This document shows, piece by piece, positions 1 to 11,815 of a stretch of 64,000 nt of DNA. The stretch lies in NCBI GenBank assembly GCA_025093555.1, contig JAIWNF010000060.1, positions 186,001 through 250,000 on the forward strand, in the 5' to 3' direction. The notes below the pieces were generated by a model. It was not told where the DNA came from. It did not search any database and saw only the letters and a program-made list of their open reading frames with translations. The position numbers were made by a program, and so were the translations under genes. This DNA is from Circinella umbellata (Eukaryota; Mucoromycota; Mucoromycetes; Mucorales; Lichtheimiaceae). The first letter of the stretch is position 1; each line of letters opens with the position of its first letter.

Positions 1-17
1 ACGCTGCAGCGCTGGGA
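1..17. repeat. Left terminal inverted repeat of the KDZ transposon
   Basis: The 17 bases are the exact reverse complement of 7534-7550, and the match breaks at base 18. The core contains the palindrome cagcgctg. The outer flank lies outside the window. Confidence 0.85.
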
Positions 18-1729
18 GCTTACCAGTTCCGTTTTGCATAACCTCTCGATATGCATGTACACGTGGCACTCCCTTATAGATCCAATCAATTTAATCGTGT
101 CATGCTGCTTCTAGATAATACTATATTATAATCTCGCACATTTTGGTTAATAGTGAAGTTCAATGAATGTGTTATCAAAAAGATGTGTTTAAATTTATAT
201 ATGATATACATGATATTAATCAACACTTACAACAAAGTTTTGATTTTAGTTATTTTGTATGAAACATGTGGTTCATTGATTCATGTTTAGATTTAAATAC
301 TTATTAGTATAAATAGAACTATCAATTACTCTCAACCAAACATAGTACTACGTATGTATTATTGAGTTCTCAAATATAGAATGCAAATAATCAAGATTTA
401 CTTATACGTAGCGACTTGTAAACTTGTGAGATATTGAATATATAGTAGTTAAATATATGTGAAAATGTGTCTCTTATTTCTCTCCTTTTACGTTAGTGGA
501 AATGAGCTTATTATTATTATTAACCTATGTAACTATTTGTTTTACATGATTTTAAGTATAGTAGTATAATAGCAATGCAGAAGTTCAAGCTTTATTACCT
601 ATATGGTTTGTATAAAAATGGGCGTTATTTCAACACTACGTACCATGAACTCAATCCATGTCTCAATAGACATCAATGCATACAAATCATCGATACGTAA
701 TACTGACACCTATATTGTTAAAGTTTATTTTCACTGTAAGTGAATCCATACGATGGTGCTTACTAGCAAGAAATAAAAATAGCATCATATATTCGAGAGA
801 TGTACGCTGTAGTTAGCTTATACAAATAATAGAAAAAGTGAGGTGTTTAATGATAAGTATCAGAATACAATAAATAATGATACAACATACTCTAGAGTTT
901 ACATTTATCCCAGTAAAAACATACACACATTAGCTCAACAGATTATAAAACAACTGGTATATTTGGTATCTTTTAAAAGTCATTCTTGCGAAACACTCAT
1001 CTGATCTGATTTCACTCCAAAGAAATAATAAAAAAGCTATATGAAGTAACTATGTACAGTAACCAAAAAATGAAACAAAATAAACTTTTCATCTTGAAGA
1101 TAGTATAATAAGTAAAGTAATGGTGTAGTTTAAATATAAATGACAAGCTTAAAAAACCCCCAGCTGTACCATCATTGCTGTAACAAAAGTTCGAAGAGTA
1201 AAACGTGATATATTTAAATTTGCAAATGAATTATTGTTGTATAAGTAGTTTGATAGTAATATATTATAAGAAAAAATATCGTTGTTTGAACAAGAAAGAT
1301 ATAAATAAGAGAATAAACGATGTTTTAACATAATAGAAATAATAACAATGAGAAAGGATGATAACTACATAAATTAAAAATGGAAACATATATTCGATGT
1401 AAGAGGAGAGCCATATATTGTAGTAAAAGATACAGAAGGCGAGTGAATTGGTCCTAAAAACAATACAGAGAACATACATATTGTTGTGCTTTTATATAAA
1501 GTCAAGTTAAAATGATACATTAAAAGAAAAGGTGTAATTATGTGAGAATAAGAAAAAAAAGAAGATAAAAATGCATGGATAATAAAAAGTAATAGACCAT
1601 AATTAAAGAAAACAGTAGTTGACCTGATGTGTATAGTAATAAAATAATAATAAGTTACTATATTTTAGGAAGAAGAATTAAAGGCGGATTCGGAAAAACA
1701 AAATATAAAGCGACGATTATAATAAGCAT
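18..1729. other. Non-coding interior of the KDZ transposon, left side
   Basis: About 1.7 kb of very AT-rich sequence between the left terminal repeat and the 3' end of the transposase gene. Only short ORFs occur, none with recognisable motifs. It presumably holds the transposase 3' UTR and subterminal sequence. Confidence 0.5.
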
Positions 1730-4700
1730 CTAATTAATGCTACTATTATCATCATTTACATCCTCTTCATCACTATCAGACTCTATCAAATTATTCTCCC
1801 ATTCTTCATACCCCATTACGAAATGTTCTTCTTCGTCATATTCATCTTCAAATGTAATATTTGTGTCATTTTCTGCAGATGATATAGTGACATCTGGTGA
1901 CTCAAGAGCTACTATATCGGCTGACCGCACTCTGATCCAACCTTCATTTACCGAAGACCACAAGAGTTCCGCTTCATCAAGATAATCAAACAAGAACTGA
2001 CGCCAACCATTACCGCGGCTCTCTTGTATGATAGCTAATTCTAATGCTCGACATCGACTGGTGGCGTAATTATTCAACCTTACCAACTCGTCCTAATGGT
2101 AATAACGTTAATAACAAGCGTTATCTTCAAAATAAATAAGAAAAAGAAAGTTATTTTTACCTCCGCCAATTGTAATTCTTCTTCTGCACGTCGTTTGTTC
2201 ATAATTTCACGAAGAATATCAAACTCTTTCTGCATAATGGTCCTTTCCCAAAACGGAGCAGCAGGATTGCAAATTTCCTCCCAGGTTATTTCAGATTCAC
2301 GTAATACCCGGGAAGCTTCGTTATATGATTCAAGATACTTTTTTGCATCTTTACCTATCTTAACAATAGACTTTTTTACTTTGGTACTCACATGCTCCCC
2401 TTTACAGTTATATTAGTATTAACGCGCAATTGTCAACATAATCAAACATATGCTACTCTATGCCTAATAATAACACACCTAGTTTTCCTGCACGCCCACG
2501 TAACTGTTCGTTCATCATAGCCCGTGAGATTACGAGTACTTTTAAGCCAGAAAAAGCGTCTTCTTGTTGTGTGGCTGCACATTTATTTTCCATTATACTA
2601 AACTCAACAGAGTTTGGAATCCAGCGATACTGAGGGTCAATATGATAAGCACGCTCTCGTCGTTCTACAATTTCTACTGCAATTGTCCGCTTTCTGATTA
2701 GATCTGCTCGTTCCAATACCAATTGCTCTATATATTGTGTATATTATCATATAAATATTAATTACATTTGATTAATATAGTACTAGTATTTCATTGATAC
2801 ATTTGCTGGTATCTTAATACCTTTTTCACCAGCAGTAAGACCCGCATTACTATCAGCCTCTGAACTCTCTAGTTTACTGTTTATTTCTTCTTCCCTTGCT
2901 CTATACAAACATAAACAATATAGTTTTCTTAATTAGTATATGCGTGAACTGCAATTACTACTATCATTAAACTACCATGTACTACACAACATAAATATCT
3001 TTTCTTCATATATCAATACACATACAATAAGTTGTACATGACTTTTAACTCTTTATAATAATTCATTTTTGCTGAAGGATTCATAGAATGAAAATGGAGA
3101 AAGTCTATTAAAATAACCAATCAAATAATTAATACCATTGTTCAACAAAAACCGAGAATACGTATAATTACCATATTCATCCTCGTTACTAACAAAATTA
3201 TCCTTCTTTTTGTTATACTGTTTTTGAATTCTTTCCATTTATGAAGAAAATTATCTTCTGGAACATCACCATCAATCCACCACCAAGCAGGATGTACAGT
3301 ACTGCTCTCTGTACTAAGCTCTTGTATATACACGTATTCTGAACTCTTTTTTATAAGATAATCGCACGCTTTTTTCTTTAAATCAATAGCACGTTCTTTA
3401 CGACTTTGAATGTTTTTTGCTATTATTAATTATTCAAACAATAGATAAACAGTGAGATATTATCATTATGTCAGTAAAAAAGAGTTATTTAAATAGCAAA
3501 TGTACCTAAACCTAGTATTCTCTTTTTTTGATAATGAAGCATTGCATGCACCAAAATAGCCATTCGCCTGTCAGCACACATTTGACGCGTAATTTTCACG
3601 AAATTGCCGAAGTAGGACCATGCCCGTTCACACCCCTCACCATCTGACAGCCCTATATTACAGCCTTCTATAAAACGAGGATGATACGAGCTTTGACAGG
3701 TAATACTATGTGAAAATGAATGAAAAAGAGAAACTGCCATGTTTACATTGTCTAAATTATAACGATCTTCAAATGCTTTCTACGTATTAATAAGAGAGTA
3801 ATATAATTAACAAAAACATAATGTAAGTATCATAGTTGTATACCATATTCAATATATTATAAGTAGCATACTTACTTTAATCGCATTTGAAAAACGACAT
3901 GCAATATCATAAAATATTGTTATATTGCTACCATGTTTTTGCAGAATAACATCAAGAACGGAGAGAGGATACATGAATCTATAATGAAAAAATAGATAGA
4001 CCATTCATACGTAGTCACGGCAAAAGAGGAAATCCATACGTATATTATAAAAAAAGTGTTAATAAATAACAGTTCATGACTAAAAATAATGTGTAATATA
4101 AAAGTAAAGTAGTTTACTTTTCTCCGGACATATAGATGTTACAAAATAAAGTAATACATCATGGCGCCCACAAACAGAACCAAATAGTCCTGTTTCATGG
4201 AATTTGTCGAGCTTTTTTGAAGTAATAGCTTGACTAGCAGCTTTAAAATCACTCAAACACTCGGTAGTGTCATTATCATTTGGTTTAAAGCTGTCATTGT
4301 CATACTTATTCAAAAGCTTTTCAGGTTCGAAAAAGAGGCTAGGTTCTGCTTTAACTGTATCTTTTTCGTTCGCTTTACGCCGTCGAAGTTGCATATTACC
4401 ATCTAAGGCAACAAACATTTTGTCCTATTAAGCAGTATATATGTCCAGATAATTAAAATAAATAAATAACAACATTACATATAATACAGATACCAGATAT
4501 ATTATAAGCTGCTATCAATTCTGAATATCAACATACCTTTGGACAAGCAGGACATCCATCTTCTTTTATTAAAGTTGGATCTGCCAACTCCGTAGCCAAT
4601 TCACTTGTAATTCTTCTTTGCATTTCTAGGTATGGATAGTAAGCATTCCCAAGTGATTTGCGAATGCGATCGACATTCTGACAGATATAAAATTTTTATA

Positions 4701-5737
4701 TGTACGTATACACATAAATCAATAAAAAGTGTATGTGTGAAAGGATAATATATAGCATAAATGTGTAATGTTATTATAAAACTGCAGCAACTCTTTTGAC
4801 ATTCTATTTAGCTGTTAAATGCTATTTGAAATGTATCTACCTGATATTTGTGTGCAGTAGCAGATGCAGCTGCAAAAGCTTGAACTGCCAAATAACCCTC
4901 AGCTTGTAAAAGCGCGAAAAATTCGAGAAAAGTAAAATGAAAAGCTGTTACTGGGAGTTTTGGTGAAGCAGGAAAGAGATTATGACGGACAAGTGTTAAT
5001 GCATCCTTTCGACAATCACAAAAATTGACTTTTGTATTATGTATTCCTATATGCATTGTCCAATAGCAGGTAATAAGAAACTTATGAAGATATTTTTTTA
5101 TATAATAGCCAATAAAAACAATAGACTTACCTGTTAAGTATATACATAACACTTCTTTAGTTCGAGTTGTTGGACAATTGCAACTATCACCGAATAAAGT
5201 TGTTTCGCTATAGCTTGGCTTTCCTTGGTAGCCAATGTTAGTCACATATTCTTTGACTATTTCATCAAGAATACTTCTCCAGGATTCATCGAGCTTCTTT
5301 AGCCTTTCTTGATGTTCTTCTTTGGAGTTTTTAACTGCAGTACTATTCAAAGAATATCTGCCAAAATGATTATTGACATTATCTTCCATTGCATTACTAT
5401 CAGTACCGACATCGTCATCAGCATACTCTTGACTATAGCTACTACTCTGACTCTGGTTTGAGGTATTCACTTTAATTTATATAGCAAACAAATGTTAATA
5501 TATTGAACACAAAAACATAATTAATCAAAGAGTTTTTAACTATTATATACCAGCAGTACGATCCAAACGGGAACTCTCATCTTCAAGTGATCTAGCTGAA
5601 ACATAGCGTGATTGTGGAATTATCTGACCTTTACTCGTGACATATGATCCGAAAACTTCTTCAATGTAGCGTTCACCTCTGCGAAGAGAGCGTTTGAACT
5701 TTTTCTTTAATCGTCTGTTTTCACTTGGCGTGTACAT
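1730..5737 (-). CDS. KDZ transposase (multi-exon, one probable frameshift)
   Basis: The gene starts at 5737 (MYTPSENRRLKKKFK) and ends with an acidic tail at 1730. Exons I can join with in-frame splice sites are 5737-5551, 5469-5131, 5046-4841, 4677-4537, 4424-4118, 3978-3876, 3780-3506, 3419 onward, about 2901 to 2785, about 2740-2479, 2399-2161 and 2092-1730. The N-terminal third has the CxC-like segment (FCDCRKDAL, then FPASPKLPVTAF). Next come GCPACPK, then ALDGNMQLRRRK, GSVCGRHDV, GEK/FMYPLSVLD, YDIACRFSNAI and GLSDGEGCERAWS. These blocks in this order are the KDZ transposase core, which is a DDE-type recombinase. The frame changes at 4138-4142: the VCGRHD side and the NIYMSGEK side are in different frames, as if one base were missing. 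Joins between 3400 and 2700 are also unclear. The copy may be inactive or carry an assembly error. Confidence 0.82.
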
Positions 5738-6149
5738 TATGAGATGTTGTTAAGAAAGGAGATGATAATATTACGAACATTATATTTTTGAAAACAGACA
5801 GTATTTATATAAGGATAGTAATGATATAGACATACGGCTAGATGTGTACGTATAAACCATAAAAGTTGATATTTCATTAAAGTTGAAAGAGATAGATGTA
5901 TGATTACATTGATTATAACTTTAATTAAAACTTTAATTAAAAGATTTGTATTTATTAAATTAATTTCTATTTAAGCAGTTAATACCCCCTGAAGTATAAT
6001 GAAAATTCCACAATTATTCTATTTGTCTCCTCACTATAATCACTATACGCCGGTAAAAAGATCCAAATGTATATCATAATAATTAATTGATATTCCATGT
6101 AATCCTCCTCTGACAACATCAATTGTTTGTTGCCCATTATTACTACTAT
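5738..6149. other. Spacer between the two transposon genes
   Basis: About 410 bases separate the companion-gene stop from the transposase start. AT-rich with no ORF of note. It must hold the transposase promoter and the companion 3' UTR. A short direct repeat aactttaattaa occurs twice around 5920-5940. Confidence 0.4.
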
Positions 6150-7421
6150 TTATTTTTCAATTTTGGCGAATTTAATCCTCTTTTGATTAAGAGATGATGT
6201 CAGTCGTTTTTTCATTACTGTTCCCATCTCACTCGGATTTCGAGCAACGTCGTGATCAAAATCAAAACCAATCATATCAAATCCATCCTCCTCATAGCGA
6301 TATCTCCATCCATCTTCAATCAAATCATGCCTTTTGAATCTGGACCATGGAAATGTTTTAAGATTGCGTCCAGTTGCTTCATCTAAATCCAAAATAATAC
6401 AGCCCGAAAAATATTCCATATAAATGATATATCTTGTCAAACTAAACATCAATATTATGGTATTGACATTATACAAAGAAAAACACTTACTATACATTCG
6501 TCGAATCGTTGTTGACAGCTTGTGCTTTACTGTCGTTGTCGATCGGGTTAAAGCAGGCTGTTTCGACTCTAGTGATACAATAGAAAAACACAATTAACAT
6601 CCAGTCTATTTTGTGCTATTTTTGACTTCGTTGACAAAATATGTATCATAAATCAATACCTTCATCGACAGTCCCAACAGCTAATAAATTAACGTTTTCT
6701 ATTAGTATGCCATTTATTTCACAGGTAATAACTATGATACTGTTTTATTAATTACCTTTCATCTTGTCTAAAAAGGCCTGCTCACCTCCTAGTGCTCTTA
6801 GGGCTCTGGATGCCTTCTCTATAATGCGTATAAGTACCAAAAAGAACACAGCTGTTATAGATCCATTCCCTTACTCACCTGAGTTAGCTATACGGCCGGT
6901 GTAGTCCCAATCAGACTTGTTGTCAGAAGCCAAAAGAACTCCTATGTCCCATCCCAGATGACTCTTCGCTCTCGTTAAAATAGAAGATATCTCTCTTCTA
7001 TACATTTTAGCAACCCTTTCCCTATTCTTTAAATCGTTAGCTGGTAAAGGATTTTTTCTGATGCTTGACAAGTCCTCTATAGTTTCATTAAGTTCTAATT
7101 TTTTCCCCTCGTCAAACTTGTGAAACGCAGCGCTTAGTTCAGCCATAGTTGGCGCGTTGTCATCCTCACAATCAACTAAACTTCTCCATTCTATACAAAA
7201 AGTAAATTCAATATTTGATCATACTTTAATCAACAAACTAAAATAGACTACTTACCTTTTCCAACCTCATTGTCCTGAAAAACAAGATGGAGGAAAGCAT
7301 TCCACTGACAAAGTTTACGTGTTCCTTTGAAATGGGAAAGCGAGGTACTTGAGTTGTCTAACGACATTGTGGGGGGAATGGAATCTAAAGAAAAAGTACC
7401 AAGTGCAGATTGGTTTGGCAT
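6150..7421 (-). CDS. KDZ-transposon companion protein, unknown function
   Basis: A second minus-strand gene lies inside the transposon, upstream of the transposase. Exon 1 is 7421-7256 (starts MPNQSALGTFSLDSIPPT) and exon 2 is 7190-6879. Two small exons follow at about 6828-6757 (KASRALRALGGEQAFLDKMK) and 6710-6660 (ENVNLLAVGTVDE). The last exon runs from about 6569 to 6150. All joins keep frame with GT-AG introns. The product is about 280 residues. The start of the ordered region has a Trp-Asn-Ala-Phe then Trp-Arg pattern with basic residues, weakly reminiscent of an HMG-type DNA-binding fold. The C-terminus has acidic and aromatic blocks (DLDEATGRNLKTFPWSRFK). No domain is secure. Because it lies inside the inverted repeats it probably belongs to the element and may help DNA binding or regulation; that is inference. 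Confidence 0.6.
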
Positions 7422-7533
7422 GTTAAAATTTACAATGATAACTGACCTTATTCATGAACACATATTTATATGCAATATGGTTTGTATAAAAAAAAAGAAG
7501 CTCAGGTTCAATAATGCATAAATGAAATTGGGT

Positions 7534-7550
7534 TCCCAGCGCTGCAGCGT
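7534..7550. repeat. Right terminal inverted repeat of the KDZ transposon
   Basis: Exact reverse complement of bases 1-17. It lies about 110 bases upstream of the start codon of the companion gene (7421, minus strand), so it probably sits within or next to that gene's promoter. Confidence 0.85.
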
Positions 7551-9754
7551 GACGCTGTGAGTGATTCAAAGCCAACGCTGGGACAATCATAAAGGGCATT
7601 AATTAAACAAAACAGGAAAAAATTTTAGGGGTATGAGGTGATAGTAGATATTATGCTTATTGTGTAACGAAAGTAGGGAAAAAATCTCTGATCAGTGATG
7701 CTAATATGGCGATATGAACTATATTTCCTAGAGGAAATTTTTTTAACTAAATCAGCTGCTTTATTAATTGAAATGCTTTGTAAAAATGCATTTTAAGAAA
7801 CTATAAAAAAAAGCATTGAACTACAGTTAGATTTAATTGATGGGGGAAAGGCTAAGAAAAAACCATCCAAATATTGTCTGAAAGCCTAAAATAAATAACC
7901 ACTGTTAACTTGTATTGTTCGTTTTGCTGCTTCAGTAGTATCTTTTAATCCAGCTGCATTTGCACTAGTATTTTTTATAGAGTTCAAAGATATGACTTAC
8001 ATCTTCTGCAGTTTTACAAAGAGCTGTTTTCTGGTTGCGGACAACAGGCTATAAGGTTACTATGTAGTAATGTTCTACGTACACAACAATTATTATAATC
8101 TTGTATCTGCAATTACTTCATTTTCCGTTTCTTTTTAAAACTTCATGGAGCATGATGATTAAACCAACAAAAAAAGCCTAGATTCTCTCAAAATTAGTTT
8201 TATGGTACTCACTTTTAAAATAGCAGATATATTGCTTATCTACTGTTCCAATTATAATGCCCCTTTCTCTTTTTTTATTGAAATTTTCAGTATATTAGAT
8301 ATATATTCCCCAATTAATCATTTCATCTTTGTTAGATAAATATACTAACCCACACAGTGCTTGTAGCTGCACATTGGAATTACATGTTTCTACTTAGAAG
8401 TTTTGTGTAACATAGCGGAGATATATACACCAATTGTTTCAATTTTCTTCTCTCTCTGCTAAATTTGAGCTTCACCGATCAACTTTGACGACCTTCAGCT
8501 TCATCACAACTTTTTTTTGTGGGAAGCTAATCCATAATAAATGTTTTAAATATACATAAGAATATATGTTATCGATTAAAAAATCAAAATATTTAGTTTG
8601 CATGTCTCTGAAGCTCTCTAAATCTAAGGTAAAATCCTGGCGGTTATAAGTGAAATACACCATATTTTATTTAAAACTGCCATACTGCATGGAAGTTAGA
8701 AAATTACTGCTGTTACATCCTTAAAATAATTAGCAAAAAGAAATAAATAAATGAAAGCTGTCTTAAATGAAAGTAAGAAATGTATTGTTGGTAATTTATA
8801 AAAATAAATATCCATCAAAAACAGCCATTGTGTTATTGCTGTTACATTTATAAAAGTAAAAAAATAATAGTTGTGTTAATAGAAGTTGGAGGACTACAAT
8901 TGCTGGATCTATAAAAGTAATTACTGAATAAAAAATAATGAGCATGTTAAATAATAGAACAAAAAAGTGCTGTTGTTACATTTGTGAAAGTAATTATGTA
9001 AGAAAGAAAAAGAAGAAAAAATTAGTGGGTTGCTGGGTATCTATTTTGGGATTTCCTTTCTAGCCTGCCAAAAAAAACTACTAGTTCTTTCTTTTATGCC
9101 TCTTTTTTCTAATACATATTTTTTTTTAAAAAAAAACGCATGTACTTTGTTTCTTAATAGTTTATACTTGTTTATACAAAACCAAAGCCTTACATTCTCA
9201 ATTTTTATACTTTACTTTTGTTATTGATGTTTTTTCCTATCATAATTTGAAAATCTCATGAATTTACCCAATTATAATGCCCGTTCTCAGTTCTTTCCAT
9301 ATAGAACCGAGTCGGTTTCAGTCGGTTCCTTCCATAGAACAGTCTTGACGTTTCTCGGTTCACTTCTGGTACTGGTTCTGGTTCAGCTCCAGTTCTTTGG
9401 TTCCCATGAGGATTTCTAGTCTTAGCCAAACATTACAACTCATACACTGAACGGCGCCCCAACATTTCTTGTAGTAAGTAGTGTACAGTTTTCTTTTATC
9501 ATGACTTACGTGCTCCAATTGCCATCCATGCATCCAGTAAACATGTCATGACCTTTTTCATCAAATCTAATTTCATAATTAACATGACCATTGGGAAATT
9601 GTGAAAAAGATAATATACTTGATAATTGAAGGTGATATAAGTAGTAAAGTGAAGTAGAGCAAAAGTAATAATATATTCTGCTATAATATTTGATATAAAA
9701 ATACTGCCTTCCCCTAATATGTGACCTCTTTTCTTTTATTACTCAGTTGCACTT
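7551..9754. other. Gene-poor, repeat-rich flank of the KDZ element
   Basis: About 2.2 kb without a convincing gene. The 15-base string ccaattataatgccc occurs at 8249-8263 and 9268-9282. A GGTTC-rich, weakly repetitive stretch lies at 9290-9410. A 63-codon minus-strand ORF at 8472-8663 has no motif I recognise and could be transposon debris. Confidence 0.45.
8700..9010. repeat. Degenerate tandem repeat, about 55-77 bp units
   Basis: The motif tgctgttacat, followed by a ttataaaagtaa-like string, recurs with divergence at about 8706, 8785, 8838, 8903 and 8970. Copies drift in sequence and spacing. It lies between the two ccaattataatgccc copies at 8249 and 9268. Confidence 0.5.
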
Positions 9755-10845
9755 TTAATTCATCTCTTCTGAAATTGCACCAAAAATAAAACAAACCCCT
9801 TTAACAACAGCATTGAAAATTCCTGGAACATTTGCTTTATACATTGTTTTAGTATACTCCAGGAAAGAATTAACTTGATCTGTAGAAATCAATTGACCAT
9901 TTTTCAAAGTTCTTTCAATAGAATTTTTCCAATTATAATAGTATTCTTTAAGATATACATACCTCTGAAAGCTTAAAAAAGCCTAGCTCTCTGAGGTTGT
10001 GAGAAGTCCATCATGATACCACACATATATGGATAATCTCCATCTTTATTCGTGGGTATTCTTAACTCTTTAAATATAGCAATAAAGTATGCATTGAAAT
10101 GCATTGTAGTCAAACCACCAATAACAGCTTGGAAAATAGGCACATATCTTTCCAATTCTTCTATAAAGATAACAGAATTATATAAGTAGTAACCAACGTT
10201 AAAGCAAGCATATATGACGTCTGTGATAGTTAGATAATTGTGGAAATTTGCATAATGAACAATGATGGAAGATCTAAATGGTATATAAAATGTTTTTGGA
10301 TCAATATCTATAGGTGACTTTAAGCTTATCAATTGGATCTTTAAGTAATTCAATGTAAGCAACCCCATTAACAGTAAATCTATACGTTACAAGAACATTG
10401 CCTCTATAGTACCCTATCTTTTGTAAGTCCTGAAAGTCTTCGTTTAATGCCATGTATATGCTGTGGTAGATTCAATGGTCTATCAGTGCTAGTTCCATGA
10501 AGAAATCCCATTAGTTTCTCTCAGGGACATTCAAGTACTCTTTGAGTAAACTTCAGAATAGACTCTTTATTTATATGTGCCACCTCATATTTGCTATGCA
10601 TGTGTTTCCCTTTATGTTCTAAAAAACCGATGTTATCTATCAACTAAAAATTGATGTGAATCCTATATTCAAAATGTTGAATGGTTTCCTGTTTGCATAA
10701 TGTGTAAGGTTTCAAAGTTTGCACCTGAATTATTGACAATGTGCTTTCTAGCTTAAGATCAACTCTATATTGTTTACAACTAATGTTGACACAGTGTAGC
10801 GATCTGAGACATGTTTTAGTTGTGCTGATACTGGTGCCATTTTTT
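9755..10845 (-). pseudogene. MULE/FAR1-like transposase remnant
   Basis: Minus-strand segments read like a MULE-type transposase but are broken by stops and frame changes. From the 5' side: a segment at 10845-10655 (HCVNISCKQYRVDLKLEST); a segment near 10620-10530 with a KGKHMHSKYEV string; LNLPQHIHGIKRRLSGLTKD near 10480-10430; a 131-codon open stretch at 10368-9973 including VIGGLTTMHFNAYF and MMDFSQPQRARLF; and a tail at 9960-9755 (YYNWKNSIERTLKNGQLI) ending at a stop. The order of a histidine/cysteine N-terminus, a core and a YxHWxxSxxRxxxN-like tail resembles MULE transposases. The family call comes from motif memory only. An intact gene is excluded by in-frame stops between the segments. 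Confidence 0.5.
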
Positions 10846-11335
10846 ATAGGCTTGCTATTCTAACACCAGTATCACTAATACCCATACAAACAATGCCCTT
10901 GCACTACTTGGTAATAATAAATGCTGCCCTAACCATAATGGCTAGTGTTTACATACATAGTATACTAGTGAGTGATAAGTGAAATTAGGTCATGTTCTAG
11001 AGCCACCGAGTGAACTTATTAAGGCAATTCAGAGAAACAGTTATAAGATGATTCCATCCTTGATTGCTGTATATATTTTGTATTCGGAATTGGAGAAAAG
11101 AGCATCTATAAAGTTAACCTTAGGGGGGGCAGGGCAATAGTGGTCACTTTATATACATTGTGATGCTGTGAACTTAATAAGGGATTTGATAAGGCTATTT
11201 GAGCATGATGTGAATCAACTAGCAAAGGTCTTATAGTTTGGTCCCAGGAGGTTCAGTTGTCTAGGTTAAAGATTTAATTTCTCAAAACTCATTAACCAGC
11301 CTAACTCTTAAAGTTTTGTAATGATTTGTTGGGTA

Positions 11336-11815
11336 TCAATCATTGTTTGTTGAGGCAAGTGGCATATAATCAATCAATCGTCCAAGTATGTAGTAACTCT
11401 GATACCTTTTTGATAAGCCTACTTCAGAATGGGTTAGTAAGGTTTGGTAAAGAGTCAGGGGCTTAGGATGGCCCAAATGTGGTGGTTCAAAGGTCAAAGC
11501 TGGAATATCTAGTTCTTCTATGTGAAATGAAGGTAGCAACATAAGTGGTGATGTACTGAGATATGTAGAAAAGCACCAACTAACTTGATGGAGGTAAGGA
11601 AATCTTGGGGTTAGATTATTTTTATAACTTGCTGGAGAGTTTCTACTTTAAATTTTAGTGCATAAAGATATTGATTTATTTTTTGAGATTGAAGACAGGC
11701 GAAACTCACCATTGCATTTAGGGATAACAGACATTGGACTAGCAAAACCTAGTCGAGAAGGTAACTGTTTCTGTAATAATTCAAGGATCTCCTGATGAAG
11801 AAGAGATGGTTTTTG
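11336..11815 (-). pseudogene. Degraded reverse transcriptase, probably DIRS-like retrotransposon
   Basis: On the minus strand, 11815-11660 reads EILELLQKQLPSRLGFASPM then VIPKCNGEFR. This matches the start of retrotransposon reverse transcriptases, where a loop is followed by a V-(I/V)-x-K-x-(D/N)-G-x-R motif. Downstream, about 11500-11378 gives an FGPS-like block and then KGIRVTTYLDD, the catalytic YxDD motif, in a different frame and followed at once by a stop. The GIRV-x-x-YLDD context resembles DIRS/Ngaro elements more than Ty3. Stops and frame changes show the copy is dead. No long terminal repeats or tyrosine recombinase were found nearby. Confidence 0.5.

Larger units (their letters stand above)
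1..7550 (-). mobile_element. KDZ-superfamily DNA transposon, near-complete, with terminal inverted repeats
   Basis: Positions 1-17 and 7534-7550 are exact inverted repeats of each other. Between them lie two minus-strand, intron-rich genes and about 1.7 kb of non-coding DNA. The larger gene carries hallmarks of KDZ (Kyakuja-Dileera-Zisupton) transposases: a CxC-type cysteine segment, an ALDGNMQLRRRK block, a YDIAC block and a GLSDGEGCERAWS block. KDZ elements are cut-and-paste DNA transposons common in fungi. Position 1 is the window edge, so the left target-site duplication cannot be seen and the repeat could start slightly further out. Just outside the right repeat, 7550-7580 has more copies of short cgctg/acgctggga motifs. 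This may be a longer subterminal repeat. Confidence 0.85.

Noticed and set aside
7327..7521. Plus-strand 64-codon ORF near the right transposon end
   Set aside because: It lies antisense to exon 1 of the companion gene, which splices in frame with later exons.
7594..8263. Small transposon bounded by gggcatta and taatgccc
   Set aside because: Only about 8 bases match between the candidate ends, which is expected by chance in this composition.
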